Below, piece after piece: positions 19,337 through 28,102 of a stretch of 64,000 nucleotides of DNA. Under the pieces are notes generated by a model that did no database searches, was not told the origin of the DNA, and saw only the letters and a program-made list of their open reading frames with translations. Made by a program: the position numbers and the translations under genes. How positions within the stretch are numbered: the first letter of the stretch is position 1; every line of letters starts with the position of its first letter. Where the stretch lies: the NCBI GenBank assembly GCA_002347725.1, contig DDXA01000002.1:1-64000 (forward strand). Reading direction: 5' to 3'. This DNA comes from Actinobacteria bacterium UBA2272. Lineage in GTDB: Bacteria > Actinomycetota > Coriobacteriia > Anaerosomatales > Anaerosomataceae.

Positions 19337-19978
19337 TCAGACCCGCGCCACGCCCTCGCGACGCGAGAGATAGTACAACGTGTGCAGCAATTCGTGGACC
19401 GGGTCGGTATTGTGCAGCGTCACACCCTGCGGCACCCGGACGATAACGGGAGTGTAGTTGAGGATGATCCGGACGCCACCCTCGGCCAGGCGATCGGTCA
19501 CCTCTTGGGCCGCCGTCGGTGGCACGGCCACCACCCCGATACGGATGTCCTGATCGCGGAGCACCCGCTCGAGATCGTCGATCGATTGAATCGTGACGTC
19601 CCCGATGCGGGTGCCGATACGTCGTGGGTCGCTGTCGAAGATCGCCGTCACCAGGAAACCGTGCTGACGAAGGCCATTGTAGCCGGCGATCGCCGAACCG
19701 AGGTTACCGGCCCCTACGAGCGCCAGACGGTGCACGTGATCCGCACCGAGAATCCGCTGGATGCGATCGACCAGAGTGACCACGTCATACCCGACGCCCC
19801 GCTTCCCGAAAGATCCGAAGTGCGTGAGGTCCCTGCGGATCTGCGCGGGGTTGACCAGAGTCAGTTCGCCGAGGGATGCCGAGGAAACCGTCGCGATCCC
19901 ATCGCGGCGCAGCTGGATGAGGATGTTCAGATAGAGCGGTAGCCGCTCTATGACCCCTTCGGGAACGCGGTCGGACAT
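19337..19978 (-). CDS. rex: Redox-sensing transcriptional repressor Rex
   Basis: A 213-residue repressor that leaves DNA when NADH/NAD+ rises and usually controls anaerobic respiration and fermentation genes. The N-terminal winged helix reads RLPLYLNILIQLRRDGIATVSSASLGELTLVNPAQIRRDLTHFGSFGKRG when taken in parts, with PAQIRRDL and FGSFGKRGVGYDV as family hallmarks. A Rossmann domain (VGAGNLGSAIAGY) binds NAD(H). The C-terminal helix that swaps in the dimer is present. An inverted repeat overlaps its promoter. Confidence 0.95.
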   Translation of the reverse strand: MSDRVPEGVIERLPLYLNILIQLRRDGIATVSSASLGELTLVNPAQIRRDLTHFGSFGKRGVGYDVVTLVDRIQRILGADHVHRLALVGAGNLGSAIAGYNGLRQHGFLVTAIFDSDPRRIGTRIGDVTIQSIDDLERVLRDQDIRIGVVAVPPTAAQEVTDRLAEGGVRIILNYTPVIVRVPQGVTLHNTDPVHELLHTLYYLSRREGVARV

Positions 19979-20004
19979 GTGGCTCCATCGTCGTCGTCCA
20001 GTAC

Positions 20005-20034
20005 TTCATACCACATGGTAACCGTTGGTTACAA
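20005..20034 (-). promoter_or_regulatory. rex promoter with embedded inverted repeat (possible autoregulatory operator)
   Basis: Minus strand -35 TTGTAA (20029-20034), 18-nt spacer, -10 TATGAA (20005-20010). The inverted repeat GTAACC-AAC-GGTTAC (20018-20032) occupies the spacer. Extended, it reads TTGTAACCAACGGTTACCAT, roughly Rex-box-like (TTGT...TT-AC-A) but lacking the exact TGTGAA/TTCACA arms. Binding by Rex is inferred from position and symmetry. Confidence 0.5.
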
Positions 20035-20055
20035 AGTAGGACAAGAGCACGCGGC

Positions 20056-21180
20056 TCATCGGTGCGCCGATGTCTCCCTCACGAGCCGTATGACGTCAGA
20101 GCGCGTGACGATCCCGGCAAGACGTCCACCCTCTACCACGAGAATCGCCCCGGGGCCTTCCGCCTCGAGCCGCGGCAGGACCGCATCCACGGATGTGTCC
20201 GGCGCGGCGACGACCTCCCCCAAGTCGCGCGACGCCACGTCGGCCACCGTGACGATGGGCCATTCAGCGCGCGGGATCTCATTGGCCCGATCTATGTCGA
20301 TCAGACCGATGACCTTGCCCTCGTCGACCACCGGATAGCGCGTGTGCCGCCCACCGAGGAAGTACGAGTGCGCCATCTCCTCGAGCGTGATGTCGGCCGG
20401 GGCAAGAACCGCCGGCGAGGACATGATGCGCTTCAGCGGTACGTCGGCAAGCGCGGCACGCATGAGTTGCTGCTGATACGCTCCGGCTGCGAGTGAGGTC
20501 AGGAACCAGCCCATAACGGCGAACCAGACGAAGTCGAACGTTCCGGCCAGCACTCCGAGGACCGCGATCGCGATGAAGAGAGTCCCCAACGCCTGTCCGG
20601 CACGGCTCGCCCACTTCGTTGCCTTCAGGAGATCCTTGGTCAGCGTCCAGATCAACGCGCGAAGAACACGCCCCCCGTCGAGCGGGAACCCGGGAAGCAG
20701 GTTGAATAGCGCGAGCGAGACATTGATGAAGGCCAGGTACTCGAGAGGAACCCAGACGACGTCAGGTGCCCCCGACGCCCTGAGCAGCAGATGCCCGCCC
20801 CAGAAGACCCCGGCCAGGACCACGCTCGTCAGCGGTCCGGCGATCGCCACCAGGAACTCATGGCCCGGGCTTCGCGGCTCGGCCTCCATCTGCGAGACCC
20901 CGCCGAACAGGAACAGAGTGACCTTGGTGATGCGGAGACCCCCGGCTCGAGCGACGACCGAGTGCGCGAGCTCGTGCAGGACCAGTGAACCGAAGAAGAC
21001 GAGCGCAGTCACGAAACCCAGAGCGACGTACTGGATGGGAGCGCGGTCGGGCAGGGCCGATGGGAAGTAGCTGGTGGTGAGTGTCGAGGCGACCAGGAAG
21101 AAGATGAAGAACCAGCTTGCGTCGATCTCAAGCGGGATCCCGAAGATCTTGCCGAGGCGCAATGAAGGCAGCCCGAACAT
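20056..21180 (-). CDS. Site-2 protease family zinc metalloprotease with CBS pair
   Basis: A 374-residue intramembrane metalloprotease (M50, SpoIVFB-like group). Zinc site GSLVLHELAHSVVARAGG gives HELAH, and the third ligand region is LFNLLPGFPLDGGRVLRALIW (the N/G-PDG-type motif). About six membrane segments occupy residues 1-220. The C-terminal third holds two CBS domains (MSSPAVLAPADITLEEMAHSYF and VASRDLGEVVAAPDTSVDAV), which commonly sense adenine nucleotides. Substrate unknown. It starts 75 nt before rex on the same strand, but rex has its own promoter. Confidence 0.93.
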   Translation of the reverse strand: MFGLPSLRLGKIFGIPLEIDASWFFIFFLVASTLTTSYFPSALPDRAPIQYVALGFVTALVFFGSLVLHELAHSVVARAGGLRITKVTLFLFGGVSQMEAEPRSPGHEFLVAIAGPLTSVVLAGVFWGGHLLLRASGAPDVVWVPLEYLAFINVSLALFNLLPGFPLDGGRVLRALIWTLTKDLLKATKWASRAGQALGTLFIAIAVLGVLAGTFDFVWFAVMGWFLTSLAAGAYQQQLMRAALADVPLKRIMSSPAVLAPADITLEEMAHSYFLGGRHTRYPVVDEGKVIGLIDIDRANEIPRAEWPIVTVADVASRDLGEVVAAPDTSVDAVLPRLEAEGPGAILVVEGGRLAGIVTRSDVIRLVRETSAHR

Positions 21181-21213
21181 CGCTCACCGAACCCGTCTGC
21201 TGTGGGCCACGTC

Positions 21214-22008
21214 TCAGAACACCGCGCCATCGAGCGCAGTGGCACACACGCATGGACGCTCCCCGGGAAGTGCCGGAATCATCGCGAACAGCAAGTCCTT
21301 GACCTTCTGGTTGTTCTCGCCGAACACACGCACGACCTCGTCGTTGGTGACAGGATCGGCACCAGCCGTCCCGGCATCGTAGTCAGTGATCAGCGAGATG
21401 TTGCAGTAGCACATCTCCAGTTCGCGAGCGAGATACGACTCGGGATACTGGGTCATGTTGATGACCTCCCACCCCTGGGAAGCGAACCAGCGCGACTCCG
21501 CCCGTGTGGAGAAGCGTGGCCCCTGGATGACAACGACCGTCCCGGTCTCGTGCGCGGTGATACCCAACTCCCGACACTTCTCCAGCGCCACAGCTCGCAT
21601 GGTCGGGCAGTACGGGTCGGCCGATGATACGTGCGTGGTGGCAGGACCGTCGTAGAACGTGTCCTTGCGTCCTGAGGTTCTGTCGACGAACTGGTCACAG
21701 ATCACGAAATCCCCGGGCTTCACGTGCGCCTGCAACGACCCGCAGGCGTTCGGACCGATGATCCGCGTGACGCCGAGCTGCTTCATCGCCCAGACGTTCG
21801 CGCGGTAGTTGATCATATGCGGCGGGTACTGATGCGAGGTCCCGTGACGAGGCAGGAACGCGACGCTGCGGCCTCCGATATCGCCGTACATGAGCGGGGC
21901 CGACGGCGCACCGTACGGAGTCTCGACCTCCACCTCGGTCGGGTTCTCGAGAAGCGAGTAGAAGCCGCTGCCACCAAAGACGCCGATCTCTGCCTGCGGA
22001 TATGCCAT
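21214..22008 (-). CDS. mtnP: S-methyl-5'-thioadenosine phosphorylase family protein
   Basis: A 264-residue purine nucleoside phosphorylase of the MTAP group, recycling methylthioadenosine to adenine and methylthioribose-1-phosphate. Features: EIGVFGGSGFYSLLENP with the phosphate-binding Gly-Ser, PRHGTSHQYPPHMINYRAN, the GPNACGSLQAHVKPGDFVI motif, QGPRFSTRAESRWF, and VINMTQYPESYLARELEMCYCNISLITDYD near the C-terminus when read in parts. MTAP and the related 5'-methylthioinosine phosphorylase are hard to separate by eye. Downstream of the YhaM-like gene by 89 nt. Confidence 0.9.
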   Translation of the reverse strand: MAYPQAEIGVFGGSGFYSLLENPTEVEVETPYGAPSAPLMYGDIGGRSVAFLPRHGTSHQYPPHMINYRANVWAMKQLGVTRIIGPNACGSLQAHVKPGDFVICDQFVDRTSGRKDTFYDGPATTHVSSADPYCPTMRAVALEKCRELGITAHETGTVVVIQGPRFSTRAESRWFASQGWEVINMTQYPESYLARELEMCYCNISLITDYDAGTAGADPVTNDEVVRVFGENNQKVKDLLFAMIPALPGERPCVCATALDGAVF

Positions 22009-22097
22009 GAGTGGTCTCCTCGCCTCTCGTCGCCGGCACCAGGGGCCGGTATCGGGTTTCTACCACCACCGGATTGTAGCGGAACACCCGACGGAGC

Positions 22098-23099
22098 TCA
22101 GGCGCTGCGCGCGAGCCTCGGCACACCGGATGATGCAGGCGGCACGAAGGCGCTGCCCACGCCTGGAGTCCTGAGCCTACGGCCGAATGCGTTCGCCCCG
22201 TCCGTCCAGGTCTCGCCGACCATGCTCGCACGCGTCGCCACATCGATGAATCCTGCTGTCTCACTGTCAAGGGTGTCGGCATGATGAAGCGCCAGGCTCT
22301 CCAGCGTGGCCGGAGACCCGGTGAACGGGGCCGCAGCCTGCCCGTGATGCGTCAGGACCATGTGGGCGAGATGCAGAGCCTTGTCAGCCGGGACGCCCCC
22401 GCCGAGACGGCCGATCGCACCATGCACCCGACGTTCGCCGAGGACGACGTGTCCAAGCAGTCGGCCCTCGTCGGTGTGATCGATTCCTGTGGCGTATGCG
22501 ACTGCATCCACAACGCCGACGTCGTGCAAGAGCGCACCGGTGAGCAGCAGGTCGGCATCGATCTGCGGGTGCAGCGTCGCGATCTGCCGACACACAGAGG
22601 CCACTCCGACCGTATGCTCGAGAAGTCCGCCGAGGTACGCATGATGCCCGCCGGAAGAGGCTGGAGACTCCTTGAACCTCGTCATGAGCACCGCATCACC
22701 GAAGATCTCCCTGAGAAGCGCGCCGAGCGATGCATCGGTTACTGCGCGCACCAGATCGCGAAGCTCGGTGAGCAGTTCACTCGTGTCCCGCACGCCGGTC
22801 GGGACGATGTCACGGGGGTCGTACTCACCGGCCGCATGGAGAGACTCCACCGACACCCGCACGACACCGCGATAGGCAGTGACCACGCCTCGAACATGAA
22901 CGACCAACCCGGCCGGGACCGCTTCGGCCTCTCTCGTAGGTCGGAACATGATCCCCGGGATCCGCCCACTCCGGTCAGCGAGTTCGAGCGACAGATACGC
23001 CTCACCCGTACGTGCCGCCCGAATCTCCTTGGACATCAGGGCGAAGGCGGCGTCTACGCGCTCGCCCGGATGCAGTGTCGAAGCGTATCGCCGTTCCAT
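22098..23099 (-). CDS. yhaM: YhaM-like 3'-5' exoribonuclease (OB-fold plus HD domain)
   Basis: A 333-residue protein. The N-terminal OB-fold (AYLSLELADRSGRIPGIMF) is of the kind that binds single-stranded nucleic acid. The HD phosphohydrolase domain starts HHAYLGGLLEHTVGVASVC, with the metal-binding TGALLHDVGVVDAV and LTHHG motifs. This architecture is that of Bacillus YhaM, which degrades RNA and ssDNA 3' to 5'. Usual length is about 310-320. It shares strand and spacing with the SAM hydrolase upstream and mtnP downstream. Confidence 0.9.
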   Translation of the reverse strand: MERRYASTLHPGERVDAAFALMSKEIRAARTGEAYLSLELADRSGRIPGIMFRPTREAEAVPAGLVVHVRGVVTAYRGVVRVSVESLHAAGEYDPRDIVPTGVRDTSELLTELRDLVRAVTDASLGALLREIFGDAVLMTRFKESPASSGGHHAYLGGLLEHTVGVASVCRQIATLHPQIDADLLLTGALLHDVGVVDAVAYATGIDHTDEGRLLGHVVLGERRVHGAIGRLGGGVPADKALHLAHMVLTHHGQAAAPFTGSPATLESLALHHADTLDSETAGFIDVATRASMVGETWTDGANAFGRRLRTPGVGSAFVPPASSGVPRLARSA

Positions 23100-23165
23100 G
23101 ACCGTCTCCTCCGCACGCCCGCAACCTGTGGCACGAGCGTACAGCGGCGGTCTGACATCGGGCTC

Positions 23166-23972
23166 TCAGGTAAGCGAGCGAACACGAGCCGTGGCGCCCG
23201 GCTCGACGCCATAGCGCTCCGCGGCGCTTCCGAGCCGTATGGCCAGCGTGAGCCAGCCAGAGGAGTCGATGAGCGCCAGGGGGTCGCCCTCTCCCACGTC
23301 CGAGAACGTCGTGCCGAACGGCACCTCGATCATCAGGTGTCCGAAAGCGAGTTCCAGTGTCCCCTTGGCGAGTCCCCTCGCGACGACCTCTTCGGCGGGG
23401 ATCGCGATTCTGAGCGAGCCGAAACGGTCCATGTCTATGACCTCGGCGACAAGTACGCCACCCTCCTCGCGGCATCGCTCGAACGGCGCCGGGGCAAGAG
23501 AGTCGATGTCTATCGACTCGCCGATCGCGCTTGCCTCCACGCCGCACGCGAGCGCAGCCGCTGCGGGCGCGAGCACGTCCCGTGCGTGGAACGTGGGCAG
23601 CGGCTGGCGGAAGTCGAGGTGCTCGGGAACGATCGAGTATGCCTCGACAACGCCACCGGCGCGCCATGTGGACGGCATCAGCACGCCATTGTCGGGCCCC
23701 ACGAGGATGCTGCCCCCGCCGGTCACAAGCGCCAGGTCACGCCTGCCTCCCCCGACTCCGGGATCGGCTACCACCAGGTGTATGGCGTCCGGCAGCTGCC
23801 ACACACCCGCGGCCGCTACCGCTGACGCCTTGCGTATATCGAACGGTGCGATGTCGTGGGCCAGGTCCACCACGCGCGCCTGAGGGCAGGCGCGATGTAT
23901 GACCGCATGGCACATGCCGACCCACGTGTCCCCGCTTCCGAAGTCCGACGTGAAGCAGATGATCGAATGCAT
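23166..23972 (-). CDS. S-adenosyl-L-methionine hydrolase / hydroxide adenosyltransferase (DUF62)
   Basis: A 268-residue member of the chlorinase/fluorinase superfamily. Most bacterial members split SAM with water to adenosine and methionine. It opens FTSDFGSGDTWVGMCHAVI, with the conserved Asp and SAM-binding segment. VVDLAHDIAPFDIR follows with the H-D-I pair, then VVADPGVGGGRRDLAL and LVGPDNGVLMP, all diagnostic. The C-terminal beta-barrel domain includes FGTTFSDVGEGDPLALIDSSGWL. It is adjacent to mtnP-type salvage, consistent with turnover of SAM products. Confidence 0.92.
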   Translation of the reverse strand: MHSIICFTSDFGSGDTWVGMCHAVIHRACPQARVVDLAHDIAPFDIRKASAVAAAGVWQLPDAIHLVVADPGVGGGRRDLALVTGGGSILVGPDNGVLMPSTWRAGGVVEAYSIVPEHLDFRQPLPTFHARDVLAPAAAALACGVEASAIGESIDIDSLAPAPFERCREEGGVLVAEVIDMDRFGSLRIAIPAEEVVARGLAKGTLELAFGHLMIEVPFGTTFSDVGEGDPLALIDSSGWLTLAIRLGSAAERYGVEPGATARVRSLT

Positions 23973-24047
23973 CGTGTACGTGCTCCCCTCCGCAGCGTTG
24001 GCTGTGGTCTACTATAGTGGACGACGGTCGAACAGGGGGTGCATCCG

Positions 24048-24494
24048 ATGAGTGTCCGGCGTGTGCTGCTGCCTCTCGTACTCCTGCTGGTCGCCACGAC
24101 ACTACTGTCGTGTGGCTCCACGGACATCGTGACGTATGTTCCCGAGGGCGGGATTCACGGTGCCGACGACCTCACGACCCTGATCGCGTCCGCCAACCTG
24201 GGGGACACCGCAGCCGTGACCACCGGCAAGGCCCCCGAGGTCAGACAGGACGCGCTCACGCAACTTCGTGGATACGGTGACGACGCCGCAGCGCTTGCGG
24301 ACACGCTGACCTCGGACTTCCCGCTCGACATGGCCGCCGTTCCCGTATACGTGGAACGTGGTAGCTACGAAGACGAGCCAGTGTGGATCGTCATCGAGGC
24401 CACCGCCGACGGCGCAGGCACCCTCACCTCTCGGCGACTCTGGGTGCTCTCCTACACCGAAGGAACGGTCATCGCCGCCCTGTCAGCACCCTGA
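24048..24494 (+). CDS. Hypothetical lipoprotein
   Basis: A 148-residue secreted protein. The signal peptide (VRRVLLPLVLLLVATTLLSC) ends in the lipobox LLSC-G, so it should be lipid-anchored at the outer face of the membrane. The mature part (about 128 residues) contains an acidic region and a C-terminal beta-rich stretch VWIVIEATADGAGTLTSRRL. No family recognised. The ATG at 24048 follows AGGGGGTG; a GTG nine bases upstream is less likely. It converges with 24498-24938, with no terminator visible in the 3-nt gap. Confidence 0.85.
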   Translation: MSVRRVLLPLVLLLVATTLLSCGSTDIVTYVPEGGIHGADDLTTLIASANLGDTAAVTTGKAPEVRQDALTQLRGYGDDAAALADTLTSDFPLDMAAVPVYVERGSYEDEPVWIVIEATADGAGTLTSRRLWVLSYTEGTVIAALSAP

Positions 24495-24497
24495 CCG

Positions 24498-24938
24498 TCA
24501 GGCCACACTCTCGGCTGGCCACGGGTCGCCGAGGATTCGACGTACCTCTTCTCGGGCGCGGGGCCTCGGCCACCCTGCATCGATCAGGTCGGACTCCATC
24601 GATACGGCGACGAGTCTTTGGCGTGCACGAATGCCGAAGGGATCCCGCGCCGACAGGATCCTTCTTCGCAACACGGCTGCGAAGTACGCCTCCACCCTCC
24701 GCACATCGGAGGGTGATAGCGGCCGGGAGACCCTCGAAGACAACGCGTTGCCGGTGATGCGAGCGGCTGCACCGGCGTGCGCCTCGCCCCCGGTCAGGCG
24801 GCGGGCGCGCACCTCAAGGACAGCAAGACACTCCTCGAGGGTCGACGTCGACTCCTGGTGGATCAGTGAGAGCTGGACCATCGCGATGACCTCCTCCGAA
24901 CGGATGTTCGAAGGAAGCATAGCGACCGGCTCTGACAT
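24498..24938 (-). CDS. Hypothetical protein
   Basis: A 146-residue soluble, Arg/Glu-rich, mainly helical protein with no recognised domain, no Cys and no signal peptide. A central motif reads SPSDVRRVEAYFAAVLRRRI, and the C-terminus RAREEVRRILGDPW looks like a small helical repeat or adaptor. Codon use matches the neighbours. It lies 30 nt downstream of the DUF2085 gene and may be cotranscribed with it. Confidence 0.72.
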   Translation of the reverse strand: MSEPVAMLPSNIRSEEVIAMVQLSLIHQESTSTLEECLAVLEVRARRLTGGEAHAGAAARITGNALSSRVSRPLSPSDVRRVEAYFAAVLRRRILSARDPFGIRARQRLVAVSMESDLIDAGWPRPRAREEVRRILGDPWPAESVA

Positions 24939-24968
24939 CCCGTCGCCACGCGCCCGGACCTATGAAGG

Positions 24969-25646
24969 TCACACGATCCGCTCGGCGAAGACCCGTAGGA
25001 GCGCAGCGCCGGCGAGCTCTGCTGCGCTGAGTCCGAGCGCGACGAGGATCTGAGGCCATGCGTCACGCAGCCTGTGTGCCCGGCGCTCGAACACCGGCAT
25101 GAGACCGACGAACACGAGGTTCACTGTGATGAACGTGACGACGATGGCCGCCGACACGAGCACAGGATAGCCAACGCCGAGAAACGGAAGAAGCCAGCGC
25201 GTCACGACGAACGTCGCGAGAAGGAGCGCCAGCCACGCGCCGATCGCACCTCGGCCGGACGGCACCCGATCGGCACTCGAGCGCCTCCACAGCTGTCCGT
25301 TGACCATCGGAAGCGCCAGAGTCGCCAAACCCCAACCGGTCATGAGCCCGGTGATGAGACGGATGTCGTTCGTTGTCGTTCGGAGGCCGGCATACGACGT
25401 CACGCCGTCGAAGGCCATAGCACCGACGAACAGTCCGATGATCAGCAGAACCGGCCAACGGGGAAGTTCGGAAGGCCTTCGGCCACGCGCGAGGAGCACG
25501 AGGACGATGAGTGCTACGGCGAAGCCGATGTACAGACCGGTGTCGCGAGCGCAGACCGGAAGCTGGAACCCTCCGGCGAACAAAGAGCGTTCCGGCAACT
25601 GGTGGCACAGTCCGTAACCCAGAACGGCGAACACTGACTCGAGCAT
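24969..25646 (-). CDS. DUF2085 family membrane protein
   Basis: A 225-residue protein with about five membrane segments. The N-terminus GLCHQLPERSLFAGGFQLPVCARDTGLY is the DUF2085 hallmark: C-H-Q-x-P-x-R-S, then C-A-R-x-T-G-x-Y. Two conserved Cys and the His suggest metal or redox chemistry at the membrane, but the family has no known function. Usual members have about 120 residues, so this one carries an extra C-terminal membrane half. The ATG follows GGGAGACGTGA. Confidence 0.85.
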   Translation of the reverse strand: MLESVFAVLGYGLCHQLPERSLFAGGFQLPVCARDTGLYIGFAVALIVLVLLARGRRPSELPRWPVLLIIGLFVGAMAFDGVTSYAGLRTTTNDIRLITGLMTGWGLATLALPMVNGQLWRRSSADRVPSGRGAIGAWLALLLATFVVTRWLLPFLGVGYPVLVSAAIVVTFITVNLVFVGLMPVFERRAHRLRDAWPQILVALGLSAAELAGAALLRVFAERIV

Positions 25647-25705
25647 TCACGTCTCCCGGATACGCTGACAGGCCGGCGGACCGGCCTGTCAGTCGTGAGT
25701 TCGGA

Positions 25706-25782
25706 TGGTCGGGATGGCGGGATTCGAACCCACGACCTCTGCGTCCCGAACGCAGCGCTCTACCAAGCTGAGCCACATCCCG
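25706..25782 (-). tRNA. tRNA-Pro (CGG)
   Basis: A 77-nt minus-strand cloverleaf with encoded CCA, starting CGGGATGTGGCTCAGC. Anticodon stem CTGCG/CGCAG closes loop TTCGGGA, giving anticodon CGG. The T-arm is GGTTCGAATCC. Single gene, between the DUF2085 gene and the cytochrome terminator. Confidence 0.94.
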
Positions 25783-25877
25783 ACGAGCCGCTATGATACA
25801 TGGTCGTCGCTGCTAGGGCAAAGAGTTTCCGCATCGGACCCAGCCGGCGCGCCCCGGCTGATCGCGGCAGCAACACC

Positions 25878-25911
25878 AAGGGCCCGACCGGAAGTCCCGG
25901 CCGGGCCCTTT
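25878..25911 (-). terminator. Hairpin terminator after the multihaem cytochrome gene
   Basis: AAGGGCCCGACCGG, 4-5 nt loop, CCGGCCGGGCCCTT: 13 of 14 pairs with one A-C mismatch. The tail is only moderately T-rich, so termination may be bidirectional or imperfect. It lies 31 nt downstream of the cytochrome stop codon. Confidence 0.65.
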
Positions 25912-25941
25912 GGTCAGCGTATCGCCGACCCGACGGTTGCG

Positions 25942-28029
25942 CTACAGCCTCACGTGGCAGTAGGAGCAGAACGTCGGCTCGTGGCACTCGAAGCAGGGCT
26001 GAGCGCCGTCCTTCTTGACGATGCCCGGGTGATACGTGCGCCACGGCTGCTGCTGGACTGCACCCGGGTGGTGGCATGCGTCGCAGAAGAACTGGCTGTG
26101 GCAGTTGGTGCACACGTCCTTGGTGTACGTCTTAGCCTCGAAGTCGGCCTTGTGCGCCTCGTCGAAGCCGGACGGGTGAGGCATCTCAAGCTTGTGGCAG
26201 CTCTGGCAGAACTGCGCCTGCACGCCGCCGTCACCGTGGCAGTAGTCGCAGGAGTCCTGCGCCTCCTTGTACGCTACCTGGTGCTTGGCGGGGGCGGAGA
26301 GCGCCGTGCGCCGCGTCCAATCGTTCGCTGTGTGCGACGTCGGCAGGGCGTTCAGATTCATGTGGCAATCGACGCAGAACTGCTTGTTCTCATGACACTT
26401 CTCGAAACACGGCTGAGCGCCGCTTGCCGCCACGGTCGTCGGGTGCTGACGGGTCCACGCGACATCGTTGCGCGCACCCTCGTGGTGGCAGTCGGAGCAA
26501 AGCTCTCGCTGCTGGTGGCAGTTCGAGCACACAGCCGGCGTATTGCGGCCGGACACGTGGTTGGTCTTGAACGTGTCAGGGTGCGGGATCTCCATGCCGT
26601 GGCAGCTCTTGCAGAACTGCGCCTCGGCGCCACCGGGGCCGTGACACACATCGCAGCTGTCGATCGACTGACGCGCGGAGAGCGCGTGCGCCGCGGAGGC
26701 AGCTGCCGGGGTGTCCGGATACTTCGTGACCGTAAGGTCCTTGTGCAGCCAGTCGGCGGCCTTGTGGGACGTTGGCAGCGGCTGCAGGGCGGTGTGGCAG
26801 TCCACGCAGAACTGCTGATCGTGGCACGCGCCGAGACACGGAGTGACGCCCTTGGCGACGACAGCCGCCGCATGCTGGGTCTGCCAGACAACCTGCGGAT
26901 CGTACTCCCAGCCCACGCTCGAGCCATGGTGGCACGAATCACAGAAGAAGGTCTCCGACTGCTTGTGGCACATCTCGCACTTCTCAAGCTGAGTGGCTAC
27001 GAGCTCGGGGTGCGACTTGGTCTTGAACTCATCGGGATGCGGCATCTCCATGCCGTGACAGTCCATGCAGAAGGTGGCCTTCACGTGGCATGTAGCGCAG
27101 TAGTCAACCTCCTGCACTTCCACGAGGTGCAGCGCGTGATCGTCGGCCGTGGGGACGTAGTCGTGCTCGCCGGGGCCCTCGGCCTCGGTCGTCTCCGAGC
27201 TATCGTACGGCTCACCGTGAGCGATCGGCCTGATGATGTCCTCAGCAGGTCGGCCGGTCGCATGGTCCACTTCCATCATGGCAAGGTCGGCGTGGCCGGC
27301 CGGGTAGAAGCCCTCTGCGTCATGGTTGGCAGGCTTCAGATCGAAATCGGCCGGATGGCACGCGGAGCATGTGCCCGGAGCTGCGTACTCTTCGCCCGAC
27401 GGAGACTCATCGGTGAGCGTGTGACACCGGAAGCACGCCGTCATCGTCATGAAGTCGGCGTGATAGGCGGCCCGCTCGCCGGTCACGGGGTTCTTGGTGA
27501 ATATCTCGATGTCAGCCTCGGGGTGCGCCACGCGGTTGTGGCAGGCTGTACAGTGAACGTGGTTCTCCGAGTGAACCTCGTGGTCGATGATGATGCCATC
27601 GCTCGGCGTGACGGTCCGGGTGTCCAGGCTGTGACACTGCGTGCACTGGCCTTCACCCATATGACCGTAGTTGAGCGCGAGATGGCTCGTCGCGTTGAGC
27701 GGCACCGCATACGTCGTGGTGACCAGTTCGTAGGCACCTGTCACGCCGGCCTTGACCTTGTGGATCAGGAACGTGACCGGATCACCGTTGACCGGCAGGT
27801 GGCACGAGATGCACGCCACTTTGTTGTGCGAGCCGTTGTCGTAGGCCGCGACAGCATCCTTCTGGACCGAGTGGCAGAAGCCGCCGCAGAACCAGTAACT
27901 GGACGTGGCGCCCAGCGAGATCATTATGACCGCGGCCATAACGATGCATGCCACGGCTACCCAGATGAGGTACCTGGGCCGGCGGACCGGGTCTTTGAAC
28001 CCGGCTAACGAGATCTTCGCCATACGCAT
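25942..28029 (-). CDS. 24-haem c-type cytochrome with NapC/NirT-like N-terminus
   Basis: A 695-residue electron-transfer protein with one N-terminal membrane helix (residues 20-40) and a large external domain. I count 24 covalent haem sites: 21 CX2CH and 3 CX3CH (first Cys at 48, 398 and 541). The first six sites (Cys 48, 73, 129, 160, 199, 221) follow the membrane helix as in NapC/NrfH quinol dehydrogenases. The rest fall into three homologous six-haem modules starting at Cys 311, 459 and 594. Each contains FC-x2-CHG/K-x-E-M/I-PHP, C-x2-CHH and a conserved C-x-LPTSH or PCFECH block. The three CX3CH sites are the first one and the fifth site of modules 1 and 2. Likely role: passing quinol electrons to an extracellular or periplasmic acceptor. 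The second ATG, six bases in, has better spacing to AGGAG. Confidence 0.93.
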   Translation of the reverse strand: MRMAKISLAGFKDPVRRPRYLIWVAVACIVMAAVIMISLGATSSYWFCGGFCHSVQKDAVAAYDNGSHNKVACISCHLPVNGDPVTFLIHKVKAGVTGAYELVTTTYAVPLNATSHLALNYGHMGEGQCTQCHSLDTRTVTPSDGIIIDHEVHSENHVHCTACHNRVAHPEADIEIFTKNPVTGERAAYHADFMTMTACFRCHTLTDESPSGEEYAAPGTCSACHPADFDLKPANHDAEGFYPAGHADLAMMEVDHATGRPAEDIIRPIAHGEPYDSSETTEAEGPGEHDYVPTADDHALHLVEVQEVDYCATCHVKATFCMDCHGMEMPHPDEFKTKSHPELVATQLEKCEMCHKQSETFFCDSCHHGSSVGWEYDPQVVWQTQHAAAVVAKGVTPCLGACHDQQFCVDCHTALQPLPTSHKAADWLHKDLTVTKYPDTPAAASAAHALSARQSIDSCDVCHGPGGAEAQFCKSCHGMEIPHPDTFKTNHVSGRNTPAVCSNCHQQRELCSDCHHEGARNDVAWTRQHPTTVAASGAQPCFEKCHENKQFCVDCHMNLNALPTSHTANDWTRRTALSAPAKHQVAYKEAQDSCDYCHGDGGVQAQFCQSCHKLEMPHPSGFDEAHKADFEAKTYTKDVCTNCHSQFFCDACHHPGAVQQQPWRTYHPGIVKKDGAQPCFECHEPTFCSYCHVRL

Positions 28030-28102
28030 TCTCTCCTCGCTCGCGTCCCTCGGCTTCTTCTAGCACAAGCGCGGAAACGGCCCCTCGCCGCCCCATCGCT
28101 CA

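Noticed and set aside
25705..28008. 767-residue plus-strand frame opposite the cytochrome
   Set aside because: It is the antisense of the haem-protein codons; it has no start signal or recognisable domain.
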